Assembly: GCA_026119855.1 (NCBI GenBank)
Contig: JAOWBW010001913.1
Location: forward strand, 62,001 to 126,000
Length of the DNA stretch: 64,000 nt
Direction: 5' to 3'
DNA from: Campanula takesimana
Lineage: Eukaryota; Streptophyta; Magnoliopsida; Asterales; Campanulaceae
Position numbers and translations under genes: made by a program. Position 1 is the first letter of the stretch. Every line of letters begins with the position of its first letter. A model generated the notes under the pieces. The model did not search any database. It was not told the origin of the DNA and saw only the letters and a program-made list of their open reading frames with translations. This document shows, in pieces, positions 34,012 to 42,569 of the stretch.

Positions 34012-34193
34012 GGGAAATAATAAAGTTATAAAAAATGAATACAAAATGTGGTTTACAAAACGAGGTGTTATAATTGTGTTTATGTTTTCAATTGGAGTGT
34101 GCCAGGTCCACTATTGATTCGACCAATGAAATATCGTCACCACATCTTGTACGATTCATTTTGTAAACTTATTTTGTAAGTCTAGCATTGCGC
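34012..34193. mobile_element. Mutator-type MITE (GGGGCACAAAA family), old
   Basis: 182 bp. Perfect 9-bp duplication AATCTAGAA (34003-34011, 34194-34202). The ends are eroded, but the interior TCAATTGGAGTGTGCCAGG...CCAATGAAATATCG is clearly homologous to the other copies. Confidence 0.8.
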
Positions 34194-34661
34194 AATCTAG
34201 AAATATTACTCTCGAGTTGGCCTCAAATCTTTCTTTTTGTTAGGGAGGGGTTTGCAATTTTCCCAAACCTTAGGGGACGGAGTCATAATTAAGTAAATTA
34301 TCCCGTTATTAATTGAGTTGCAAAACATATCCTTCGCATAACGCGCGGGAGAATAAACCCAAAAATTGAAATTGGTTTTAGGGTTCATCAACGTCGATTT
34401 TGACGCCATTTCTCGCTTGAATTTGACTTCACCCAGTCCCCCTCGTGGCTTCTCTAGCCTCTGCGATCTCTGGCAGTCCCAATTTCCAGTCCACCGCCGC
34501 CCACAGCCATCGCCACCATCGCCGCTGTTTCTTGTTGGGACACTTAAATCCTCCTTCCTCATTCTCAAGTAAGTCCCTCCATAGATTTTCTCAATTATCA
34601 TTCGATTCTGTATGCATGAGATTAGGTGTGAGAATTTGTGTTTTGGATTTACTGAATTCAA

Positions 34662-34970
34662 ATGGGGCACAAGAAGCGAAACCTCGCTCCTCGCTCCAAA
34701 CCCTCTCCGGCACCAACTCCTCCACCGCCACCTATTCCCGGCGGTGAGTCACTGTGGCCACCTTGCCTGATGATCCCACCTCCTACACAGAACTCAACCA
34801 TAATTTATCGATTGTGCTACTAGACCAAAACCTAGCTAGTGATTCAATTGAATTAGACACTACCTCTGTCTGTTTACACTATGTGAAGATTGAATGTGAA
34901 AAAACCCTAACTGCGCTCCGGTGTGGTAACCACACCAAAGCCCTAAGACTAATGAAAGAGATGTGTCCTG
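34662..34970 (+). pseudogene. 5' fragment of a DUF627/DUF629 ubiquitin-hydrolase-related gene
   Basis: Begins MGHKKRNLAPRSKPSPAPT in one frame, then needs a 1-nt frame shift near 34748 to reach VKIECEKTLTALRCGNHTKALRLMKEMC. Both pieces match the N-terminus of the large plant ubiquitin carboxyl-terminal hydrolase-related proteins (over 1500 residues). Homology stops at about 34970 and the rest of the gene is absent, so this is a partial, broken copy. A donor-like GTGAGT at the shift point could instead mean splicing, but no matching downstream exons follow. A GCGCGGGA (E2F-like) site lies upstream at 34343. Confidence 0.65.
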
Positions 34971-35467
34971 TAAACGTATTGAATTTTAGTTTCGCGTCTT
35001 TTTTTATTGAAAGAATAGGCTACACCAAACTTTTTGGTGTAGATCCGCCACTGTCTGCATATCAAGTTTCTTGAATCTTTCGACGAATACTTTGCTGGGA
35101 AATTGCAGAGTATTTGTTTCTTTATCTTTAATTAAAGGTATTTGCCCACCAATTGTTTGTAGAAATGTTCAGTCCTACAACAGTATTTATGTGTATGCTT
35201 AGAATCTACACATAGCTTGAATAAGCTACAAGCAACAATAGCAATCACTTAGGAACAATCCGTTTTAATTTTCATTTGACGGAAAAGGAAACTTGAAAGT
35301 TGATCAGGCGTAAAGAATGAGGATCGGAGGATATAAATTTCCAAGATGATCTTTTCTTCTGCTAAAGTTTCAGTATCAGCGCTTACCTCATTCAGGTTTT
35401 CAATTCCCACAATAGTTCAGTTTATCACACAGCTACCACTCAATATATGTTTTTCCTTGGGAGGTTG
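34971..35467. other. Non-coding remnant region
   Basis: Holds an end fragment of the GGCGGACCT hAT-like element (~35020-35055). A short frame reads IKFLESFDEYFAGKLQ (35059-35109) before AGTATTTG; it looks exon-like but was not identified. Confidence 0.35.
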
Positions 35468-35472
35468 CAGCT

Positions 35473-36070
35473 TGTTGGGTGGCAACCCAAAGTCCCACAT
35501 CGGCAATTGAGGAAATAATTGCAAGGTATATAAGAGCACCCACCCACTTTATTAGTATGAGGCCTTTTGGGAGTTGACCCAAAAACAAATCCGTGCGGGC
35601 TGGGCCCAAAGCGGACAATATCATACTAATGTGGGAAAGTTGTGGTGGTGGTCGCGGTCCCTACAAGTGGTATCAGAGCCATGGTTCGGATGGGCCCGAC
35701 CGGGTGGACCGTGTGTGTGCTTTATATGGTGGGGTTCCCCTTGTGTGACATAGCGAATCGAGTCTTGCAATCTGAGGGCGATGGTGTTTCGCGGGCGGTT
35801 GGTACAAGCTTTCGCCGATATGGGCCAGAGGAAACACTGCGGGCCATAGCGGTGTGGTCCTTGGTTTGAGGGGAGGATTGTTGGGTGGCAACCCAAAGTC
35901 CCACATCGGCAATTGAGGAAATAATTGCAAGGTATATAAGAGCACCCACCCACTTTATTAGTATGAGGCCTTTTGGGAGTTGACCCAAAAACAAATCCGT
36001 GCGGGCTGGGCCCAAAGCGGACAATATCATACTAATGTGGAAAGTGGTGGTGGTGGTTGCGGTCCCTACA
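35473..36070 (+). mobile_element. TRIM (miniature LTR retrotransposon), 598 bp
   Basis: LTRs at 35473-35665 (193 bp) and 35879-36070 (192 bp) start TGTTGGGTGG, end CCCTACA and differ at about three positions. A full initiator-tRNA primer site TGGTATCAGAGCC lies 2 bp after the 5' LTR (35668). The purine tract GAGGGGAGGAT lies before the 3' LTR. The 213-bp interior codes for nothing, so replication depends on proteins from another element. The LTR has a TATA-like TATATAAG. Confidence 0.92.
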
Positions 36071-36076
36071 AGTTAT

Positions 36077-38898
36077 TGTTGGAGTAGAGATCCTCAAAGG
36101 AACAAAAGGAAGATTTCCAGGCGGAGGAGCGAGCGGGCGCTCGGGCCATAGCAGGCGGGCGCTTATTTGGACAGAAGGTTGGGACTTCGGAAAATCCACA
36201 ACGAGCGGGCGCCTGGGGTAGGCCAGGCGGGCGCCTGGTCCGCTGACGGGAATTCGGGACTCCTTATTTGTTTAGGTTTAGATCTTATTCCAGGGCTTAT
36301 ATTTAAGCAATGTTCCGCCCCCAAACTCATTGTAACTCAGATTTAACATATTATAGTGCAAGATCCTGGCTTGGTAGTGCCCCCAGACGTAGTCAAACAT
36401 ATTGACGAACTGGGTAAACAATTTCTGTGTCTTTTCTTGCTTTGATTTCTTGTGCTTTGTTTGTGTGCTCTTATTGTTCTTGTGGGTTTGCTTGGGTAGT
36501 GGAGGGCCATATCCACAACAACTGGTATCAGAGCTCTGGTTGGAAATCAGGGTTTAATCGTAAGATTGGTTTATCAAGCGATTGGGTGTTGTCAAGCAAT
36601 CAAGAATGGGCAAGGACAAACAAGCGGTTGAGAAATTTGATGGTTCTGACTACGGGTTTTGGAGGATGCAAATAGAGGATCTCTTGTACAACAAAGATCT
36701 CTATAAGCCTCTAAAGGGTGTCAAACCGGAAGGAGAAAAGCAAGAAGATTGGGATCTCATGGATCGGAAGGCCCTAGGGGTGGTTAGATCTACTTTGTCA
36801 AAGTGGATCGCGAAGACTACCAAGAAGGCGAAGACCACAAAGGAGCTATTGGATTATCTTACTGAGAGATTTGAAACTCCATCTGCTGCAAACAAGGTTG
36901 ATTTGATACGCAAGATGGGTAGTCTCAAGATGCAAGAGGGAGGATCCTTAGCTAAGCACATCGATGAGTTTATGGATGTTATAGACTCATTGACTGCGCT
37001 GGATATTACGTTTGATGATGAGGTTCATGCGTGCTTGTTGCTAGCGTCTTTACCAGGAAGTTGGAGCGGAACGGTGACAGCGATCAATGCTTCAGCGGGT
37101 AAGAACAAGTTGAAGTATGATGATGTTAAGGATTTCTTGTTGGGCGAGGAAAATCGTTTGAAGAAGTTGGGGACATCGTCTACTTCGGGATCGGCCTTAG
37201 CTACTACTAGCAGGGGAAGGCCGGGTACTAGCAATAAAGGGAGAACTGAATCAAGGGAAAACGTAGTGGGTGGTAAGGGCAAGGCCGTGGAGATCAGAGA
37301 TAAACCAAGGGTTGCGAAAGGATCGGTGCAGTGTTATCATTGCAAGGAGTTAGGACACTACAAGAAGGATTGTCCCAATCGTGGGGGCAATTCGGTGAAT
37401 GTGACAGTCGAAGGTGATGATGTACTGGTTCTAAGTGTTAGTAGTGCACTAGAATCATGGGTGCTGGATTCGGGGGCATCATTCCACTCTTGCGGGCATG
37501 CAGAAGAGATGGAGAACTATACTTCCGGTGATTTCGGTAAGGTCTATCTGGCGGATGGCGAGCCTTTGGAAATCAAGGGGAAGGGGGATGTCAGAATAGG
37601 AGCATCGGACGGGAAGGTCTTACATCTGAACGGGGTCAGTCACATTCCGGGTTTGAAAAAGAACCTGATATCAGTTGGGCAGCTGGGTGAAGAAGGTTAC
37701 ACGGTAACTTTTAGCTGCAGGAACTGGGTTATTGCCAAGGAGGATCGTGAGATCGCTCGGGGTAATAGGGAAGGAAGACTGTATTTGGCGGGAAACACCA
37801 AGGGTAGTATCGCGGTGGCGACGGCCAAGGGTGATACGGAATTGTGGCACTGTCGATTGGGTCACATGAGTGAGAAGGGGGATCACACGGATTTGTGTGG
37901 ATCGGCTCCGGTAACTTCTCGGGTTGGTGTGTCAAATTACATGACCTTCATTGATGATTCGACAAGGAAGGTCCGGGATTACTTCTTAGAAGGGAAAGAT
38001 GAATCTTTCAGGATGTATAAGAAGTGGAAGGCCTTGGTGAAGAATCGGAGGGGACTCAAGGTTAAAAGCTTGATGTCTAATAATGGTGGAGAGTATGAGC
38101 TTCGGGAGTTCAAGGAATGCGGGGATGCGAATGTGATTTGCATGGATATTCCAAACTCGGGTGGGAGCGAGACGGTTCATGATGGCCAAGGTCAAGGGGT
38201 CACTGAAGATGAACCACATACTCTAGGACCGGATAAACCGCTGCGTGGATCTAACGGAGAGTGTAGATCGGAGGACAAGGCTCTAGGTTTCTCAAGCAGG
38301 GATAAGTGGAAGCTGTGGATAGCTTCAACGGGGCTTGGAGAATAGGAGAGCGGGAAGGCACTACCATGATCAAGGTGAGCACTAGGAAGACACCAATGAT
38401 GAGTTGAAGACGGATACGGGGCTTGTATATGCGGTTGATCTCTAGGTGGGAGATTGTTGGAGTAGAGATCCTCAAAGGAACAAAAGGAAGATTTCCAGGC
38501 GGAGGAGCGAGCGGGCGCTCGGGCCATAGCAGGCGGGCGCTTATTTGGACAGAAGGTTGGGACTTCGGAAAATCCACAACGAGCGGGCGCCTGGGGTAGG
38601 CCAGGCGGGCGCCTGGTCCGCTGACGGGAATTCGGGACTCCTTATTTGTTTAGGTTTAGATCTTATTCCAGGGCTTATATTTAAGCAATGTTCCGCCCCC
38701 AAACTCATTGTAACTCAGATTTAACATATTATAGTGCAAGATCCTGGCTTGGTAGTGCCCCCAGACGTAGTCAAACATATTGACGAACTGGGTAAACAAT
38801 TTCTGTGTCTTTTCTTGCTTTGATTTCTTGTGCTTTGTTTGTGTGCTCTTATTGTTCTTGTGGGTTTGCTTGGGTAGTGGAGGGCCATATCCACAACA
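36077..38898 (+). mobile_element. Non-autonomous Copia-type element (TR-GAG-like), 2.82 kb
   Basis: Two 444-bp LTRs (36077-36520, 38455-38898), TGTTGGAGTA...CCACAACA, look identical base for base. Primer site TGGTATCAGAGC at 36523-36534; purine tract AGGTGGGAGAT before the 3' LTR. The interior carries one frame for gag, protease and an integrase remnant; reverse transcriptase and RNase H are absent. The U3 region holds four GCGGGCGC boxes. Confidence 0.93.
36606..38345 (+). CDS. Gag-protease polyprotein with degenerate integrase, 579 aa
   Basis: One uninterrupted frame. Gag fills residues 1-235 (DGSDYGFWRMQIEDLLY at the start). The zinc knuckle CYHCKELGHYKKDC is near 242, protease WVLDSGASFHSC near 285, and pre-integrase LWHCRLGHMS near 412. 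The integrase part is cut short: the zinc-binding HHCC half is deleted after HMSEKG. The second catalytic Asp is Asn (SNNGGEY), and the catalytic Glu region is replaced by unrelated sequence. It can probably still make particles and process them, but cannot reverse-transcribe or integrate alone. The start ATG lies 85 bp after the LTR. An in-frame ATG at 36582 is also possible. Confidence 0.88.
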   Translation: MGKDKQAVEKFDGSDYGFWRMQIEDLLYNKDLYKPLKGVKPEGEKQEDWDLMDRKALGVVRSTLSKWIAKTTKKAKTTKELLDYLTERFETPSAANKVDLIRKMGSLKMQEGGSLAKHIDEFMDVIDSLTALDITFDDEVHACLLLASLPGSWSGTVTAINASAGKNKLKYDDVKDFLLGEENRLKKLGTSSTSGSALATTSRGRPGTSNKGRTESRENVVGGKGKAVEIRDKPRVAKGSVQCYHCKELGHYKKDCPNRGGNSVNVTVEGDDVLVLSVSSALESWVLDSGASFHSCGHAEEMENYTSGDFGKVYLADGEPLEIKGKGDVRIGASDGKVLHLNGVSHIPGLKKNLISVGQLGEEGYTVTFSCRNWVIAKEDREIARGNREGRLYLAGNTKGSIAVATAKGDTELWHCRLGHMSEKGDHTDLCGSAPVTSRVGVSNYMTFIDDSTRKVRDYFLEGKDESFRMYKKWKALVKNRRGLKVKSLMSNNGGEYELREFKECGDANVICMDIPNSGGSETVHDGQGQGVTEDEPHTLGPDKPLRGSNGECRSEDKALGFSSRDKWKLWIASTGLGE

Positions 38899-39147
38899 CA
38901 GCTCATCAGGGATTCTTTAAATGTTGAACCCTCAGTTCGAACGCCATTGTTTAACCACAATTATATTTATGATTGGTTCTGCTAGTTAATTTGATGTGTA
39001 TTTATGTGTTATGATTTGGGTTTAGAATTTGAGTATTGATAATAATGGTTTTGTTTTTGACTCGACTGTTTGCTGTAGTTTGTCATTTTAATTTAACTCA
39101 CTTAGTGGAGGACACGGACTTGAAGAGCAAGAAGTCCCATTCTGAGA
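38899..39147 (+). promoter_or_regulatory. Remaining PSF3 upstream / 5'UTR region
   Basis: Only 249 bp separate the retrotransposon from the PSF3 ATG. It has AT-rich sequence and a possible leader-intron acceptor (GTTTGCTGTAG, near 39069-39079). No TATA box is clear. The promoter may lie inside this stretch or beyond the insertion. Confidence 0.4.
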
Positions 39148-41796
39148 ATGGTGCAATTTTATGATATTGATGATATCCTCGCAGAGGATGAGGTAAATAT
39201 TCATTTTGTTTTCGCAGTTAATGCACATATACACCCGCCTTGTCTAACTTGTGCCAACTATTTAAACATGCTTGCTTGTAGCTTGTTCCAGCTATATTTC
39301 AGCAGGCAGCAAATGGAGTTGGGCTGTTTGATTCTAGTGATGATGCGAACAAGGTATGTTTTGCGTATAACTTCTGTGGCAAGAGATTTACTTATCTGTT
39401 TTTGATGATTTTGTGTCTCTTATCAGGTAGAAGCAGGAACAAAAGTAGAGTTGCCTTACTGGCTTGCTTGTGAATTGCATCTGAGACAAGCAGTATCGTT
39501 GACCGCTCCTCCCTGTTTTAATAAGAAGTAAATCTCATAGTTCAATTACGTCATGTTTTCTTACTAGCCATACACTCACTCCGTCCTAAAATGATAGTCC
39601 CATTTCTCCTTTTTCTGTGTCCCAAAAAATTGGTCCCATTTCCAAAACTAACTGAATTTCCAAAACTTATAATGTAACCTTAAAATTCAAATGAGACTAT
39701 CAATTTGGGACGGAGGGAATATATAAACGAAGTTTTATTGTCACTCAATATACTTTTTTAGATATGGAATGATGTGACAGTGCCTATTATATTCTCCACC
39801 AGTCCCTTATTTGTATCTTTTTAACTTTCAGAACACGGGAGGAAATAGGGGCTGATGCTGCTCACGTAGACCTGAAGAGTCGATCTCCATACTTTTATGA
39901 ACTCGGGTGCAAGATGGTGCCACTGTGAGTATCTTATTAAACTGTGTTATTGAAATGATCGAGCGACTCAAACATGCCTTCAATGAAATTTCTTCCATAA
40001 GATGCCATCTCAAGAAAAGAGCCATTTTTCTGTTGGCGTTATCTCCTCTTTTAGATTAGTAGGCTCAGTGAAAGAGACACCAGTCCAGGATGGAGGAGGG
40101 GTGGGGAGTTCTTATCAATTTAGATGTTGCCATATAACTGAGTTCTGAGGTTGTGAGTTAAAATTTCGGGAGTTGTTTTCATGCTTAAATTTTTTTCATC
40201 ATGAGAGCAAATGCTGTTTACAAGCTGTAGGCATAGATATAATATCATTCTAGAACCCATGCAGCTGGTTATAGATATATGCTTATGCTGCAACCGTAGA
40301 ACTGGTGCGGCCTTTTTACATTGTTTCTGTGAGGATTTGATATGGCGAGTCTTGTTCTGTGTTGCGTGATTGGAGCTCATAATTAATATTGACTTAATTT
40401 GCTCGCATTAGGTTTATTATAGCGTTATAATGATTTAGTATATTTTTATTTGGCATTGACTGTGACCAGATATAGTTAAACCTTTGAGAAAATCTTTGAC
40501 GAAGATGTTGGGAATTTATTGGTACCCCGTTGCAATCAAGAATAAGAACAACACATCCACAAACATAATAATATGAGAGAACACACACACACACACACAA
40601 TAAATTGTGTACCCGGTTCGTTCAGCTCATGAACTACGTCCGGGGCCAATGCCAAGCCAGGAATATACTAAATATTCTTTCTATATGATGCTACAATGTG
40701 TTCTAATTCGTATCTATGTTCATACATGATACAGTTGTATAAGGAAGCCCTAAATCATCTATCCTTGGAAGAGATTCATCAAATAGGAAACTGGACTGTT
40801 TGGACTGTCTTGCCTCTGGCTCTGAACATGGTCGTGCTTTGACCCAAAAAACCGCACAAACTTTCTGATTGACTGGGCGACCGCACCTCACCACTTAGTG
40901 CAGCCGCCCCCTTCTGCACAACCGTGCTTTGCACAGTGCACGACTGTGTCGCCCCTGTAGCCATTTTCGCTTCCTTTTTCCTCCTTCACAATTCGATCTC
41001 AACCCAAATACTTCAACGATTTAGACTTCTCTTCTCCTTTGTCTCCTTGTTGATTTTAGGACTCCACTCCCAATAGAAGAATTATGTTTATACACTATAG
41101 TTGTTTGTTCCCATTGCATTTATCTTCATTAAACAAAAAGCCACCGAGAATATGATATCTGGAAATGAAATGAAATGAAAAACATTTGAATACCTCAGTT
41201 TTTATTCTCACTTGCACCATATTGGTACTCTAGTATCAAATGAACTTGCGCACAAGCTCTCTGTGTACTATTACCAAACTTGTTAGTATCAGAGTTCTGT
41301 TTCGTTCGAAGAATCTGGATCAAGATATTGCTGGAGTAGTTTCAATTATTTATGGTGTTTAACTGAATGTTTTAACTATTCTTCGTACTCTCTACCTGCG
41401 ACATTCATTATTTCTGCTTCCTCACTGGGCATGTTAACATCAAACGACAGGATTGGAGACAAAACTATTGGATCGCTGCTACTGGTCGCATTCCAGACAA
41501 GGTTCAAGGACGTTTTGGTCAAAGCACATACTACAGCACCATCAGTGACTCCCAAATTCTTGACACTATTAACAAATGAAGAAACCAAATGTGAGATTCA
41601 TCTAAACCTCCGTTATATCTCTCTCAATTTTCACTGGTATGCAAGGATCTACACTACTTATATTTTGAATTTTACATGTGCAGTGTATGAGGCAGCGCAA
41701 GCTTCAACTGCGGCATTTAAAAAATGGCGGATGGGTGGGCCCAGATTCCAGAAAGCTTCTGTTCTTGGAAGGAAGAGGAAACCAATTGTGGAGTAG
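39148..41796 (+). CDS. PSF3: GINS complex subunit PSF3
   Basis: Six coding exons: 39148-39192, 39282-39353, 39427-39527, 39832-39924, 41451-41590, 41684-41796. They total 564 nt, or 187 residues, and every junction is GT-AG with matching phase. PSF3 is one of four GINS subunits that bind CDC45 and MCM2-7 to form the replicative helicase. Visible family signatures are FYDIDDILAEDE at the start, ELPYWLACELHLRQAV, the EIGADAAHVDLKSRSPYFYELG block, the helical VLVKAHTTAPSVTPKFLTLLT, and the C-terminal FKKWRMGGPRFQKASVLGRK. Length is normal. Intron 4 (39925-41450) holds an LTR-like remnant and intron 3 a Stowaway. Convergent with the E3 ligase gene. Confidence 0.93.
39573..39719. mobile_element. 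Stowaway MITE in PSF3 intron 3
   Basis: 147 bp. CACTCACTCCGTCCTAAAAT start, complementary end TTTGGGACGGAGGGAA, TA flanks. Confidence 0.8.
40506..41282 (+). mobile_element. LTR-like remnant in PSF3 intron 4
   Basis: Begins TGTTGGGAATTTATTGG. It is followed, near 41283, by TTAGTATCAGAG, which resembles a primer site with one change. A CA microsatellite lies at 40581-40602. No second LTR or target duplication was found, so it is a truncated LTR or solo LTR at best. Confidence 0.4.
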
Positions 41797-42037
41797 TAGG
41801 TTATACATATAATTCAAATACTCTAATTTTATTCTAATCAGACAGATCTTTTGTGTGCTTATTATGAAACCAATACATGCAGTTTTCATTTAATAGACAG
41901 TCTCTTTCCAGGTCTTTTTTTTTTTTTTTTTTTTTTAATGGTCATGTGTTATGTAAATCTATGTAGAAGCTACTAGAATCATTCCCTGGATTTAAGTTCA
42001 GAGACCTTAATTCATCTTACTTGCCCTAGATCATATA

Positions 42038-42091
42038 CTCTCTCCGTCCCAAAGTGATCTTTCCACTCTCGTAGTAACAAGACGGAGGGAG
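42038..42091. mobile_element. Stowaway MITE, internally deleted (54 bp)
   Basis: Both ends survive (CTCTCCGTCCCAAAGTGATC and GACGGAGGGAG), with almost no interior and TA flanks. It lies between the two convergent genes. Confidence 0.7.
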
Positions 42092-42569
42092 TATCAAGTT
42101 GCGGTATCCCAGATTCCCACAGGTTATAATGCCACATCCACCAGAAAGCGTTGCAAAATCTGTAAAGCCCTCTTTGTTTTCTGATTGGCTTGATGCATTA
42201 CAAAATGAGATTTTCAGAAGGAAAATGATTCATATACTGGATTGTACAGAAAATGCTTTATGAGCAAATTCAATTAAAAAGTACAAAAAAACAAAAGTTG
42301 GTTTTATACATATGCATCTGTTTAAGTAACAATACAACTCAGTAAAGTGTAGAAACTTGTCTCAACATAAAAAAATAAAATAAAAGATCAGATATATTAA
42401 CATTTTCATTATTTATTGAGATCCAAAAATGCCAGTTGAACATCACTTTATATCTCCCTTTCACAAATGCAACGCAAGTCTGCGCTTTTAATGTTTGAAG
42501 GTTCTCCTCTCTATCGATCGGGCCCAAATATGAGTGCCTGCATATGGCAGATTTTCCTTTCTAATAAGA

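Larger units (their letters stand above)
35473..38898 (+). mobile_element. Composite: TRIM and gag-only Copia joined end to end
   Basis: The 3426-bp unit is bounded by one 5-bp direct repeat, CAGCT, at 35468-35472 and 38899-38903. Its left half is a complete TRIM (35473-36070) and its right half a complete gag-only Copia-type element (36077-38898). Neither half has its own target duplication: the inner flanks are the 6 bases AGTTAT (36071-36076). The first two of these equal the two bases that follow the TRIM 5' LTR, and the last two equal those that precede the Copia 3' LTR. The simplest reading is two unprocessed cDNAs joined and integrated once. Confidence 0.75.

Noticed and set aside
35621..36030. 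Minus-strand frames across the TRIM
   Set aside because: They occur in both LTR copies and cover terminal and primer sequences; the TRIM is non-coding.
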